Assembly: GCF_011398925.1 (NCBI RefSeq)
Contig: NZ_AP022842.1
Location: 3,780,001-3,844,000 of the forward strand
DNA length: 64,000 nucleotides
Source of the DNA: Bacillus sp. KH172YL63
GTDB taxonomy: Bacteria; Bacillota; Bacilli; Bacillales; Bacillaceae_B
Direction: 5' to 3'
The notes under the pieces were generated by a model, which was not told where the DNA came from, ran no database searches, and was given only the letters and a program-made list of their open reading frames with translations. Shown here piece by piece: positions 34,306-44,103 of this stretch. Each line of letters starts with the position of its first letter. Position 1 is the stretch's first letter. The position numbers and the translations under genes are program-made.

Positions 34306-34487
34306 ATATTAATATATTTATATAATATGGAAACGAAAGAGATATCTCTCATAAGACCGGTCAACATCCCCTGTCTTTCCCCGACACCGGCATTACACCA
34401 AATCTCGATATATGATTTAATAAACCCAACGACAAATTACAATACCTTTTGACGGCACTTCTCCTGGTGGGAAGTGCTCTTTTTTTT
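34306..34487 (+). ncRNA. Tandem small-RNA-like unit 2
   Basis: Starts with ATATTAATATATTTATATAA (34306), which includes a TATAAT box, and ends with AACGACAAATTACAATACC and the hairpin GCACTTC-TCCTGGTGG-GAAGTGC with a T run to 34487. The stem carries a compensatory change relative to unit 0 (GCGC/GCGC versus GCAC/GTGC), evidence that the RNA hairpin is maintained. A 41-codon frame (METKEISLIRPVNIPC...) exists only in this unit. Confidence 0.5.
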
Positions 34488-34516
34488 GCAAAGTCCTCTG
34501 GAGGGACGGACCTTCA

Positions 34517-34903
34517 TTAATATTCGTATATTTCCAACGGCAGTCCATCCGGATCTTCAAAAAAGGTGAAGCGTTTTTCCGTATAAGGGTCGATTCTGAT
34601 ATCCTCTGTTTTAATCCCTTTTGCATGTAATTGTTCCACGCAGTCCACAATATCCTCCACTTCAAATGCCAGATGCCGCAACCCTCGTGCCTCTGGATAA
34701 CTCGGTCGGGGAGGAGCATTCTGGAAAGAAAAGAGCTCGATGATGTATTCACCCTGTAAAGTGAGATCGAGTTTATAAGAATCCCGTTCTTCCCGATATA
34801 TCTCCTGCTTCACCTCAAACCCGAGTTTATTCACATAAAAGTCTTTCGATACACCGTAATCCGAACAGATAATGGCTATGTGATGGATTTTTTTTAAATT
34901 CAT
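34517..34903 (-). CDS. VOC/glyoxalase-family protein
   Basis: 128 residues, single VOC domain of two beta-alpha-beta-beta-beta modules. It begins MNLKKIHHIAIICSDYGVS, has LRHLAFEVEDI in the second module and ends DGLPLEIYEY. The probable metal ligands are His 7 or 8, Glu about 56, His about 77 and Glu about 126, as in the GloA2-like group. The substrate (methylglyoxal adduct or other) is not determined. The 3' end abuts RNA unit 2 on the opposite strand. Confidence 0.85.
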   Translation of the reverse strand: MNLKKIHHIAIICSDYGVSKDFYVNKLGFEVKQEIYREERDSYKLDLTLQGEYIIELFSFQNAPPRPSYPEARGLRHLAFEVEDIVDCVEQLHAKGIKTEDIRIDPYTEKRFTFFEDPDGLPLEIYEY

Positions 34904-34941
34904 GATGTATTTCTCCTTCTACCATGAAATGAATGATGTTT

Positions 34942-35691
34942 CTAGGCAATGAACCGGCATTGGGGAAAGCTGCTGCACCCTTTAAATGAACCTTTTCCAT
35001 CTTTACGAATGCGTGTGACCAATGGATTCCCGCATTTCGGACAAATGCCTGCTTTCACTTTCATCTTTTTCTCTTGCTGATCTGACCTGACCCGTTTGAT
35101 ATGTTCTTTTCCGGCACCTTTTTCAACAATATTTCTCTTTTGGAGCAGTTGAGTGATCCCTTTGATTTGAAATGCTGTCAGGTTTCCGCCCTCTTGCCTT
35201 TCAATTTCCTTTACCACCTGATTTGAATAAGTGACGATGGCATGAGGAGACGTGACCTCCATCTTCTTAATCGTGGCTTTTGGATCGAAGGCAATGATGG
35301 AATAGTATGCCGGCTGAATGCTGCTGCTTCCGATAATCTGTTCAATTGCTTTGATATGACCATAGTTTTGATGTAATGGATTTTGAAAGAACGATTTTCG
35401 CCTGTTGAGGACCTGTGTCCATTTGTTATTATGTTCGCTTCCGAATATCCAGCCACGGTAATTCTTTGTCTCAATAACAAAGATTCCTGCTTCGCCAATG
35501 ACTACGTGATCAATTTGAGTCGTCCTCCCGTCTCTTGCGTGAAGGAGGAGATCATGCACGACAACATAGCGTTCGGGATCCAGCTTCCCTAAGAAGTATC
35601 TTACCTTTCCTTCACCGATTTTCCCCTTGACCTTCGGAGAAGAAGCGAAGACGGCAAGCAATAATAGTAGTGATAGAAAAAGATAGCTCAT
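34942..35691 (-). CDS. NERD-domain protein with zinc ribbon
   Basis: 249 residues. An N-terminal membrane segment (SYLFLSLLLLLAVFA), a NERD nuclease-related domain with IDHVVIGEAGIFVIETKNY (Asp and Glu-x-Lys of the nuclease core), and a C-terminal topoisomerase-type zinc ribbon (CPKCGNP, CSSFPQC). NERD proteins are suspected to act in DNA processing; function unknown. The start follows GGAGGGCGCAC. Monocistronic, upstream of ppaC's 3' end. Confidence 0.87.
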   Translation of the reverse strand: MSYLFLSLLLLLAVFASSPKVKGKIGEGKVRYFLGKLDPERYVVVHDLLLHARDGRTTQIDHVVIGEAGIFVIETKNYRGWIFGSEHNNKWTQVLNRRKSFFQNPLHQNYGHIKAIEQIIGSSSIQPAYYSIIAFDPKATIKKMEVTSPHAIVTYSNQVVKEIERQEGGNLTAFQIKGITQLLQKRNIVEKGAGKEHIKRVRSDQQEKKMKVKAGICPKCGNPLVTRIRKDGKGSFKGCSSFPQCRFIA

Positions 35692-35760
35692 GTGCGCCCT
35701 CCAAATGGAATTATTATACAATCACTATACTACCATAAAACACATGAAACCATCCCGACA

Positions 35761-35787
35761 AAAAAAGCAGCCCCGAAAGACTGCTTC
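35761..35787 (-). terminator. Intrinsic terminator of ppaC
   Basis: Minus strand AAGCAG...CTGCTT with a loop of about ten bases and a following TTTTT; about 10 bases after the ppaC stop. Confidence 0.75.
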
Positions 35788-35796
35788 CCACTCCAA

Positions 35797-36723
35797 TTAT
35801 TTCATCGCATCCGTCAACACAGGAACGATTTGTTTCTTACGTGATACAACACCTTTTAACAGTGCCGTATTGTTTTCAAGCGTCACGTTGAAGGCTTTTT
35901 CTACTTCCGCTGCCTTGCTTCCAAGGGCAAGTGCCGTTGAGTCGTTCTCAAGGATGTCGGTTACAACCAATAGGAAAAGGTCCAATCCTTTTTCCTTGAT
36001 CAGCGTTTCGACCGCCGCTTCCACCTCTGCCTGGCGTCCGAATACATCATTGATGTCGACCACGTTGACTTGAGCGACTTCCACTTTGGCGTTCCCCATT
36101 GAGAATTCTTTCGCATCCAGTGTCACAAGTTCAGCGACTGACTTCGTGCTCATGTTCGCGCCTGCTTTCAGCATCTCCAAGCCGTACACTTCAGGATCCA
36201 CTCCTGCGATTTCAGCCAATTCCTTCGCTGCTGCTACGTCTTCATCCGTACACGTAGGAGATTTGAACAGAAGGGAATCTGAGATGATCGCTGAAAGCAT
36301 CAATCCAGCCATTTCCTTCGTCACTTCTACCCCTTTTTCCTTGTAAATCTTGTTTAAGATCGTTGCCGTACATCCAACCGGCTCTGCACGGTAGTACAGG
36401 GGATCTGCCGTTTCAAAGTTCGCGATACGGTGGTGATCGATGACTTCAAGGACACGCACTTCCTCGATATCCTCAGCGCTTTGCTGACGCTCGTTGTGAT
36501 CGACAAGGATGACCGTATCCGTCTCAGCTGCCACCTTTTCCACCAAACGCGGTGCATCCACTTTGAAATAATCAAGGGCATATTGTGTTTCACCGTTCAC
36601 TTCGCCTAAGCGCACAGGCTCAACGTCCATGCCGATTTTTGTTTTTAAATCAGCATATACGAGTGCAGATGTGATCGTGTCTGTATCCGGGTTTTTGTGC
36701 CCAAAAATTAGTGTTTTACTCAT
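35797..36723 (-). CDS. ppaC: Manganese-dependent inorganic pyrophosphatase
   Basis: 308 residues, family II PPase that hydrolyses pyrophosphate in the cytoplasm. DHH-family motifs are intact: [40 protein letters not shown], and the C-terminal [10 protein letters not shown] (Ser-Arg-Lys-Lys) of the DHHA2 domain. The length is equal to the usual 308-309. Monocistronic. Confidence 0.96.
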   Translation of the reverse strand: MSKTLIFGHKNPDTDTITSALVYADLKTKIGMDVEPVRLGEVNGETQYALDYFKVDAPRLVEKVAAETDTVILVDHNERQQSAEDIEEVRVLEVIDHHRIANFETADPLYYRAEPVGCTATILNKIYKEKGVEVTKEMAGLMLSAIISDSLLFKSPTCTDEDVAAAKELAEIAGVDPEVYGLEMLKAGANMSTKSVAELVTLDAKEFSMGNAKVEVAQVNVVDINDVFGRQAEVEAAVETLIKEKGLDLFLLVVTDILENDSTALALGSKAAEVEKAFNVTLENNTALLKGVVSRKKQIVPVLTDAMK

Positions 36724-36873
36724 TGAACATTCTCCTAACTATATGTAATGGGATCTTTGTTTGCTGTCTTTACATTTTCTTATATTACCATATCTGATGA
36801 CAAAACCGTATGTATACGGAATTATTTTATGGATAGAAGGATATATGGTTTTACTTCCATCTACTTCCCCCAC

Positions 36874-39216
36874 TTAAAATAACTTCATCTGTTCACCTTG
36901 TTTCTTTTCTTTCCCCTCTACTTTATAACCTAATGATCGGTACCCCTCTAATCTTTTTTCATACATTTTCTTAAGTACAGGAATTTGATGATCAACATAA
37001 TCATAGACTTTTACATCCATTTTAGATGGGTAAGAGCGATGAAGTCTTCCAACATATTGCTGTAGAGTTCCTTTCCACGAAATTGGCATTGTCAAGAAAA
37101 GTGTATCCAATCGGGGGTCGTCAAAGCCCTCACCAATGTACTTACCGGTTGCAATGATAACTCTTTCTTCAGTATCAGGTAACTCTTTTAACTGTTTTAA
37201 TCTGGCCTGCTCCTCTTTTTTCTTCAGACCTCCTTTTAGCACAATAATATTTCTGGCAAAGCCTTGCAGTTTTCCTACCAGTATATCTATATGCTTCTGT
37301 CTCTCCGTTAAGATGATTGGGCTTCTCCCTTCTTCCAGCGCATGCAATACATCATTGAAGATTTGGAGATTTCGGGTCTCATTCGTTTGTAAAGTGTTCA
37401 TTATTTCTTGGATCGTAGCTTTCGTTGCCTTCTCGCTACCCCCGGATATTAATCTAGGACAGAGGAGGTGATTGAAAGAATGTACCTTAGACTGTTGCTT
37501 GGCACTGACTTTATAACGGATAGGTCCGCACTGCATCGTCATGATAGGATGCAGTCCGTCTTTTCTAGTAGGTGTTGCCGTTAACCCAAGAACATGTTTC
37601 GCACTTGATTTTTTTAATACTCTTTCAAATGTCAAAGCCGATATATGATGACACTCATCCACAATTATATGACTGTATCTTTGAATTACATTTTCCTTTT
37701 CAGAATTGGATCCCAGCGTCTGAATCGTGGCAATATCGATTAATCCATTAGGCGTGTTTTTCCCTCCACCGATTTCTCCAATGGCTGATTCTTCACAATG
37801 GAAGAGGGATGAAAGACTGGTTTTCCATTGTTTCATCAACTGTTTACGATGTACGATGACTAGGGTGTTCACCTTTCTCTTATGTATCATTGCTGCACCA
37901 ATCACTGTTTTCCCAAAACCAGTGGTAGCTGAGAGCACTCCATGATTGGATTGACTTAACTTTTCTACGGCCTCTTTCTGTTGCGGGTATAGAGTACCTT
38001 TAAATTCTAATTCAAGCTTTGTCGAGGCGATTGTTTCATCTTTAACTGTGCAACCGATTCCCGACTCTTCACAGACTGCAAGAACATCCTCCAAACACCC
38101 CCTTGGAAGAATAAGGTCTTTTTCTGTTTGATCTGCGCAATTGATAACCCTTGGTATATGATGCGTCGACAACCTTTTGGCCTGTGCTTTGTAATATGCT
38201 GGATTATTAAAGACTGCTATATCCATGAGTTTCTTTAAGATAAATGAAGGGACGACATTTTTATCGATGTATAGGCCATTTTTAAGAATAATAGTAATCT
38301 CTGCCGGTTTGCTTTCTGAGGAGATTTTATTTTCATTAAAACCAGATTGGGGATTTTTTATAATGCTATTTATTTTTTTATAAGAAATTTTTCTTATGCT
38401 GGCTAAGTACTGCCACTGATCTCCTATTGGTATCAATTCTTCATCCAGAAACACACTATTTCCCTTTTTCCTCGATTCTCCTTGTAAAGGAAGTGCAATA
38501 AGGTTGCCCAGACCACCTTTCGGTAAGATGTCCTGGTTCGGAAATAACCTGTCAAAGGAATCTATTCCAAGAGAAAAATGCTGTTCCATTGTCTTAGACA
38601 ACAATTCGAAGCCAAGCTTCCTCGCAAGGGATGCTTTGATAGCCTCTTCAAAAAAGAGCCAAACATGAGCTCCGTTACCTGATCGAGAAAGCTCAAGGGC
38701 TACATGAAGGTCATGAGATTTGCAAACTTTAATAAATGCTTGTACATCCTGTCGCCAACTGCCCTTATCAAAGTCAACTGCTAGAAAAAAGCAAGTGTCA
38801 TCACTTTGTAAAGGATAGATACCAACCGTCTGTTTCCCACTTAAGTGATTATATATAACCTCTTCAGTCATAGGTAAATAAGCCTTATTCATACATTGAC
38901 CGCATTTAATATGTGGTTTCTGACATAGGGTAGGGTGCCATTCGTGCTTACAGGCTGGAGTATATCCAGAATTTCCATTTTTGATAGATTCCCACCTTAG
39001 GGCATACACATCTTTTCTACCTACAAATAAGGAGGAGAAAAGCCGAATACGATCTTTGATAATTTGTTGTCTCTCTTTTCTTTGCATTTGATTCTGAGAT
39101 TGCCCTTCATAAGGGATATTATGCTTATCTAATAACGCTTTTAACATCCTATTCTCATTCTGCAACTGTTGGCATTCTAGTAAAACCTGCTGAAGTTTTA
39201 ATTTATTATTTGTCAT
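36874..39216 (-). CDS. TOTE-type primase-helicase
   Basis: 780 residues. N-terminal coiled coil (about 1-40), Cys/His cluster (CKHEWHPTLCQKPHIKCGQC), then an archaeo-eukaryotic primase-like domain with the metal motif FLAVDFDKGSWRQD and LELSRSGNGAHVWLFF. From about 415: SF2 helicase with Walker A SATTGFGKTVIGAA, motif II IIVDECHHIS, LGLTATPTRKDG and motif VI QQYVGRLHRS. This order matches the primase-helicase component of predicted TOTE conflict systems. I see no fused nuclease. The surrounding DNA looks more AT-rich than its neighbours, suggesting transfer. The ribosome site is AGAGG. Confidence 0.82.
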   Translation of the reverse strand: MTNNKLKLQQVLLECQQLQNENRMLKALLDKHNIPYEGQSQNQMQRKERQQIIKDRIRLFSSLFVGRKDVYALRWESIKNGNSGYTPACKHEWHPTLCQKPHIKCGQCMNKAYLPMTEEVIYNHLSGKQTVGIYPLQSDDTCFFLAVDFDKGSWRQDVQAFIKVCKSHDLHVALELSRSGNGAHVWLFFEEAIKASLARKLGFELLSKTMEQHFSLGIDSFDRLFPNQDILPKGGLGNLIALPLQGESRKKGNSVFLDEELIPIGDQWQYLASIRKISYKKINSIIKNPQSGFNENKISSESKPAEITIILKNGLYIDKNVVPSFILKKLMDIAVFNNPAYYKAQAKRLSTHHIPRVINCADQTEKDLILPRGCLEDVLAVCEESGIGCTVKDETIASTKLELEFKGTLYPQQKEAVEKLSQSNHGVLSATTGFGKTVIGAAMIHKRKVNTLVIVHRKQLMKQWKTSLSSLFHCEESAIGEIGGGKNTPNGLIDIATIQTLGSNSEKENVIQRYSHIIVDECHHISALTFERVLKKSSAKHVLGLTATPTRKDGLHPIMTMQCGPIRYKVSAKQQSKVHSFNHLLCPRLISGGSEKATKATIQEIMNTLQTNETRNLQIFNDVLHALEEGRSPIILTERQKHIDILVGKLQGFARNIIVLKGGLKKKEEQARLKQLKELPDTEERVIIATGKYIGEGFDDPRLDTLFLTMPISWKGTLQQYVGRLHRSYPSKMDVKVYDYVDHQIPVLKKMYEKRLEGYRSLGYKVEGKEKKQGEQMKLF

Positions 39217-39289
39217 AGCAAAACCTCTGTTTTGTTAGAATATTGAATATTTTAAGACTACTAGAAATCCTTCTCATGTAATAGGATAT

Positions 39290-39330
39290 GATATTAGTAA
39301 GTATTGGATATTAGTAAGTATTGGATATTA
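39290..39330. repeat. 17-bp direct repeat, about 2.4 copies
   Basis: GATATTAGTAAGTATTG begins at 39290 and 39307, and GATATTA again at 39324. It lies 75-115 bases upstream of the TOTE-type gene start, where an operator could be. Confidence 0.85.
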
Positions 39331-39405
39331 CTCGATTACTTATACATAAAATGTGAACATGAATATAGAATTAACTCTGTCCAACTTTTAAATGCTGTTT
39401 ATTAT

Positions 39406-39477
39406 AAAAAAACCGAACACAAATTCGAAATATCTCAAAGATAAACGAATTTGTTCGGATTTTTTTAATGCGAAGTA
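39406..39477. terminator. Bidirectional terminator-like hairpin
   Basis: CCGAACACAAATTCG pairs with CGAATTTGTTCGG, with A runs before and T runs after, so it can end transcripts in both directions. It serves at least the SDR gene on the minus strand (stop at 39611). The loop TCAAAGA recurs in the hairpin after hag. Confidence 0.75.
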
Positions 39478-39610
39478 TGTTTCTTGCATGTAGTATATTC
39501 TCGTTGCTAGTAGGATTGCGTAATCAAGAAAAGTGAATTCTCACCCCATACCTCGAGCGGAATACCTTGTACAAGAAACAACAATGTTGAACAAAGACAA
39601 TAAATACATT

Positions 39611-40678
39611 TTAAACCCTAATTCTTTCTCCATCTTCACAGCCTGTGCGAATAATCATCTCCACTGTCTTTTTCTTCATATTCAAATGAGAAACATCCGT
39701 CCCCGCAATCAATTCTTGCGTATTCCTGTCATCAAACGACAACGCACCCGCCAGATACACTTTAAACACATCGATCAAGCTGTTCAGCTTCACTTCTTCC
39801 CCGTCCAGTTCGTATTGATCGGTATCTTCAACGACAGACAGGTTTTGGAATTGAAGGGCATCCTTCAGCATGTTGAGCAGGTCGATGTTTTCAGGTGGAT
39901 TCGGGTTGGTGATATGATAGATTTTATCCGCTTCCGCTTTTTCAGGAGCGAGACTCAGGATATCCGCGACATAGTCGACCGGGACGAGATTGGATGTCCC
40001 GTTCTTGGCTGCCACCAGCCGGTAGGTACGCGCATCGCCTTTGCGTCTCGCTGTCTTGCGCTTGAAGACGGCAAGTGCCCGCATGAATCCATACAGGGTG
40101 AACTGGGAATCGGCTTCTCCCGTTTTCGAATCCCCCACGATGATGGCAGGACGGAAAATGGATACGTCCATTTTGTCTCGGTATGAAAACACCAGATGCT
40201 CCGATTTCACTTTGCTTTCTTCATAGGGATTATTGAATTCACCGTCCACCGGATACAGTTCTTCGACTCCTTGTGTCAGTTTCCCTACTGTATAGGCCGT
40301 ACTCACATAATAGAACTTCTTCACATTCAGACGCTCTGCAAGCGCCAGTATATGCTTCGTCCCGTCGTAGTTTGCTGCAAATAGTTCATCCCGCAGATCT
40401 TGATCGAATTTCACAAGGGCCGCCAGATGATAGAAGGCATCGATCCTGTCAGTCAACCATTCCTGGTCGTCATGGCTCAAACCGGCGTTTGGAATTGTGA
40501 TGTCCCCTTGGAAAATATGGATCCTGCTTTGTTCGTCTGCTTCAAAGGAATCCCGTAATCTTTCAGCCTTTTCTACATTTCTCACTAGTATATAAACTTC
40601 ATTGATTGTATGTTGCAAAAGATTCTTAATCAGCTTCCCGCCCAGGAAACCTGTTGATCCTGTTAGAAAAATGTTCAT
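39611..40678 (-). CDS. Extended SDR, thioester-reductase-like
   Basis: 355 residues. The N-terminal NAD(P) motif is MNIFLTGSTGFLGGKLIKNL (GxxGFLG), with YVSTAYTVG (active Tyr context YxxxK-like), VYILVRNVEKAERL and FRPAIIVGDSKTGE. These fit the NAD-binding-4/thioester reductase group that acts on acyl thioesters, but no carrier-protein or adenylation partner is nearby. The start is the ATG after CAGGAGTGAACAAA; a longer frame is rejected. Confidence 0.83.
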   Translation of the reverse strand: MNIFLTGSTGFLGGKLIKNLLQHTINEVYILVRNVEKAERLRDSFEADEQSRIHIFQGDITIPNAGLSHDDQEWLTDRIDAFYHLAALVKFDQDLRDELFAANYDGTKHILALAERLNVKKFYYVSTAYTVGKLTQGVEELYPVDGEFNNPYEESKVKSEHLVFSYRDKMDVSIFRPAIIVGDSKTGEADSQFTLYGFMRALAVFKRKTARRKGDARTYRLVAAKNGTSNLVPVDYVADILSLAPEKAEADKIYHITNPNPPENIDLLNMLKDALQFQNLSVVEDTDQYELDGEEVKLNSLIDVFKVYLAGALSFDDRNTQELIAGTDVSHLNMKKKTVEMIIRTGCEDGERIRV

Positions 40679-40792
40679 TTTGTTCACTCCTGCTTTGTTG
40701 GTCATTCCGTTAATCATACCACAGATTGAAAGCGTCATCGTGTTGGAACTTGATGACAAAAAAAGAGAGGAGCATCCGCCCCTCCCACAAAC

Positions 40793-42799
40793 TTAATTCC
40801 AGCCTTCATAAAACTTCTTTGTCACTTGTACTGTATGGGTGCTTCCCCCGGCATCCTGTACACCTTCAAGGAGCATGGCGAGCACCATGGACGGATCCTG
40901 TTGATCGTAAGAAACAAACAGTCCATTTTCCGTCCCTGTCGTTCCCTGCTCTGACTTGATTTCAGCCGTACCGGTCTTTCCGGCGATTGCTTTGCCCTCT
41001 ACACTCGCTTTCCCGGCAATCCCTTCGGTGACGACTTTGCGCAGATTCGTCTTCATCATGTCTGCTTGCTGTTTCGTCAGCAGCCCTTCCTTCCATACTC
41101 CCTGCTCTTCATTCATCAGAAGACGGGGCTTCATCATATCGCCATCATTGATGATGCCGCCGTATGCACTTGCGAGGTGGACGATGCTCATCAACACTTC
41201 TCCCTGACCGAAGGATGAATCTGCCAATTGAACTTCCTTGGAAATCTTCCCGTCATTTGACACTTGGGATGTGTAGATTGGATATGACATTGGAATGTCT
41301 TCCCCAAAGCCAAAATCCTTCAATCCTGATATAAACGTGTCTGACCCCATCTCCAGTCCAACCCTGGCAAAATAAATATTGTCGGAGAATTTCAGGGCGC
41401 TTTCCAAATCCACCCTGCTATCGTTGTCAAACACTCGGACTACCTTATAATTGCCCCAGGAGTCGTCTTTTCTCCATGCCTTCCCTTTGATGTCATAGAC
41501 CTTATTCGGGTCAAGCTTCCCGGATTTCAGTCCGATCGATGCAGTGATGCTTTTCATCGTCGATCCCGGTGAATAGGCTAGCGGGAATCGGTTCCGCATC
41601 GGTTTCTTCGGGTCATCCGCCAACTTTTTATACGACTCAGAAGAGATCCCTAATACGAATTCATTCGGATCGTAGGCAGGCGTGCTTACAAGGGCCAACG
41701 CCTCACCTGTTTGGGGATTAAGGGCTGCTGCCGTCCCTGCCTCATCCTTCATTTGTGCATAGATCTTCTTTTGCATCTCGGCGTCGATCGTCAGGGTGAT
41801 GGTCTCACCATCTTGGACAGGCTGCTCCACAATCGTAATCGTGTCTTCTGAATCCTCTTTTTTCAGATAGATGCGCTGTCCGTCTTTCCCCCTCAGTTGT
41901 TCCTCGTACACTTCCTCAGCCCCGCTTAAGCCCATCAGGGACTGAGCCGTATAGCCTTTGTCTTTCAGATTTTCCAATATCTCTGCTGTAAGCTTGCCGA
42001 TATAGCCTGTGAGGTGAGCAGTGGCTTCTCCGTATGGATATTCCCTTGCCGGCACCCGTTTGGAGTAGAGACCGTCAAGCTCGATGACTTCAAGGGCGAG
42101 AGGACGAGCTTTCAAGGCGATTTTTTTGATCGGGACAAAATAGTCAGGCTTTACCCAGTTCGCGTCCAGTTTCTTTTGAATCGCTACCCCTGAAAGATCC
42201 AGCAAAGATGATAACTTGCTCATATCACTTTCACTAAATTCCTTCGGGACGATTCCCAGTTCAAACGCTTCCCCATTAATGGCTAGAGGCTGCTGATTCC
42301 GGTCCAGAATTTCCCCTCGCTTAGCTGATATACGGTCCACTCCGACTTTGTCCCCTTTTTCCATATCAGGCAGGATGAACGAAGGATCCCATTCCACGAA
42401 CCAGTTCTCCTCGTCTTCCTTCTTTTCTTTCGTCAGCGTGACTTCTTTTTCATAAGAAACTTCGCCAGCAAGTGTGTGGAAAGAGATGGTCATCGGGAAC
42501 GCTGCTTCCGTTTGTTTGTCCCAATCCTTTTCTTTATCCGGTTTCTTGAAGTCTACTTTTACATCTTTGACTTCCAGGTCTTTATAGATATCCTCATATC
42601 TCGCAACGTAATCTTCTTTTTTGAATGCCTCTTTTGTAGAAGCGCTCACATAGTCGCTGTACATGGCATCAAACTCACCCTTGTTCCACAGGTCCGCGTA
42701 CGCCTGAAGACGGTCATCAGGCTGAGGCTTTTCCTGGCACCCTGCGGCCAATAGACTGAGAATGACAAGTAAACCAAGCATTAAGACTTTTTTCGTCAT
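40793..42799 (-). CDS. pbpC: PBP3-like class B transpeptidase (lipoprotein)
   Basis: 668 residues, the same length as B. subtilis PbpC as I recall it. Signal peptide with lipobox LAAGC (Cys 21), an MecA-N/NTF2-like domain (about 28-140), a dimerisation domain and a transpeptidase domain with the three catalytic motifs SPGSTMKS, SDN (KFSDNIYFA) and KTGTAEIKS. It cross-links peptidoglycan at the outer face of the membrane. Monocistronic by context. Confidence 0.93.
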   Translation of the reverse strand: MTKKVLMLGLLVILSLLAAGCQEKPQPDDRLQAYADLWNKGEFDAMYSDYVSASTKEAFKKEDYVARYEDIYKDLEVKDVKVDFKKPDKEKDWDKQTEAAFPMTISFHTLAGEVSYEKEVTLTKEKKEDEENWFVEWDPSFILPDMEKGDKVGVDRISAKRGEILDRNQQPLAINGEAFELGIVPKEFSESDMSKLSSLLDLSGVAIQKKLDANWVKPDYFVPIKKIALKARPLALEVIELDGLYSKRVPAREYPYGEATAHLTGYIGKLTAEILENLKDKGYTAQSLMGLSGAEEVYEEQLRGKDGQRIYLKKEDSEDTITIVEQPVQDGETITLTIDAEMQKKIYAQMKDEAGTAAALNPQTGEALALVSTPAYDPNEFVLGISSESYKKLADDPKKPMRNRFPLAYSPGSTMKSITASIGLKSGKLDPNKVYDIKGKAWRKDDSWGNYKVVRVFDNDSRVDLESALKFSDNIYFARVGLEMGSDTFISGLKDFGFGEDIPMSYPIYTSQVSNDGKISKEVQLADSSFGQGEVLMSIVHLASAYGGIINDGDMMKPRLLMNEEQGVWKEGLLTKQQADMMKTNLRKVVTEGIAGKASVEGKAIAGKTGTAEIKSEQGTTGTENGLFVSYDQQDPSMVLAMLLEGVQDAGGSTHTVQVTKKFYEGWN

Positions 42800-43076
42800 A
42801 CTTCAAGCACCCCCTCGGATTTTTCAACTTATATGTATTCTTTCAAATCTATTCCAACTTTACAAATTAAATGAATTCACCAGAAATAGCTTGTCTCTGT
42901 TTCCGAACGCAACCACACCCAATATCCACCACCTTTTCCTCACAATCCCCAGCATTTCTCGCCTATACATGATGCAATTTCATAAAAGTTTGTTATAATA
43001 GAACATCGTAAGAGTAATAAGGAACAGAATCCTAAGATTATATCTTGCAAATATAAATCGATAGGTGGAAATAAAC

Positions 43077-44042
43077 ATGAAAGATTATCGAGTACTACTG
43101 TATTACAACTATGTAGATATTGAGAACCCAGAGGAAGTTACTGCCCAGCACAAGCAGCTGGGTGAGGATCTTGGCCTGAAGGGGCGCATCCTGATTTCAG
43201 CTGAAGGAATCAACGGAACATGCTCAGGAACGATCGAGCAGACAGATGCGTATATAGAAGCGATGAAACAGGATCGTTATTTCAACGACACTGTATTCAA
43301 GATTGACGAAGCTGACGGTCATGCGTTCAAGAAGCTTAAAGTCAAGCACCGTCCAGAGCTTGTGACGCTTCGCCTTGAAGATGACGTGAATCCAAATGAG
43401 CTTACAGGTGAATACCTTGAGCCGAAGGATTTCTTCGAACAGATCCAGGATGAAGATACGGTCCTTCTTGATGCCCGTAATGACTATGAATATGACCTTG
43501 GTCACTTCAGAGGCGCAATCAGACCGGATATCACAAACTTCCGTGACCTTCCGAACTGGGTACGTGATAATAAAGATAAATTAGACGGCAAGAAGATCAT
43601 CACTTATTGTACCGGCGGCATCCGCTGTGAAAAATTCTCAGGCTGGTTAGTAAAAGAAGGCTTTGAAAATGTGGCTCAGCTGCACGGCGGTATCGCAACT
43701 TACGGTAAAGATCCCGAGGTAAAAGGTCAGCTATGGGACGGTCAGCTCTACGTATTCGACGAGCGCATCGGTGTTCCTGTCAACCAGACAGAGCATGTCG
43801 TGGTAGGGAAAGACTTCTACACCGGCGAGCCATGTGAGCGCTACGTAAACTGTGCCCACCCGCCTTGTAACCGTAAAATCCTTTGCTCAGAAGAAAACGA
43901 GCATAAGTATATGAGAAGCTGCTCTGACGAGTGCCGCACGAGCCCTGAAAACCGCTACATCAAAGAGCATGGTTTAACAGAGGAAGAAGTGGCAGAACGT
44001 TTGGCAGTGATTGAGCGGGAGAAGGAAACGGCGACGATTTAG
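43077..44042 (+). CDS. trhO: tRNA uridine(34) hydroxylase (rhodanese domain)
   Basis: 321 residues. An acylphosphatase-like N-terminal domain ([18 protein letters not shown]) precedes the rhodanese domain with catalytic loop [17 protein letters not shown] (Cys). A Cys-rich tail follows ([23 protein letters not shown]). TrhO makes 5-hydroxyuridine at tRNA position 34. The ATG at 43077 is chosen because AGGTGG precedes it; a GTG four codons upstream overlaps that site. Confidence 0.94.
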   Translation: MKDYRVLLYYNYVDIENPEEVTAQHKQLGEDLGLKGRILISAEGINGTCSGTIEQTDAYIEAMKQDRYFNDTVFKIDEADGHAFKKLKVKHRPELVTLRLEDDVNPNELTGEYLEPKDFFEQIQDEDTVLLDARNDYEYDLGHFRGAIRPDITNFRDLPNWVRDNKDKLDGKKIITYCTGGIRCEKFSGWLVKEGFENVAQLHGGIATYGKDPEVKGQLWDGQLYVFDERIGVPVNQTEHVVVGKDFYTGEPCERYVNCAHPPCNRKILCSEENEHKYMRSCSDECRTSPENRYIKEHGLTEEEVAERLAVIEREKETATI

Positions 44043-44058
44043 TTAGTAAAAATGAGAT

Positions 44059-44103
44059 CAGCTTGTAGAGGAACTTAGTGTTTCTTCTGCAAGCTTTTTT
44101 AAT
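44059..44103 (+). terminator. Intrinsic terminator of trhO
   Basis: AGCTTGTAGA pairs with TCTGCAAGCT (one mismatch), followed by TTTTT. Confidence 0.8.

Noticed and set aside
34129..34452. 107-codon plus-strand frame across RNA units 1 and 2
   Set aside because: It crosses a terminator hairpin with T run, is not shared by unit 0, and has no family resemblance.
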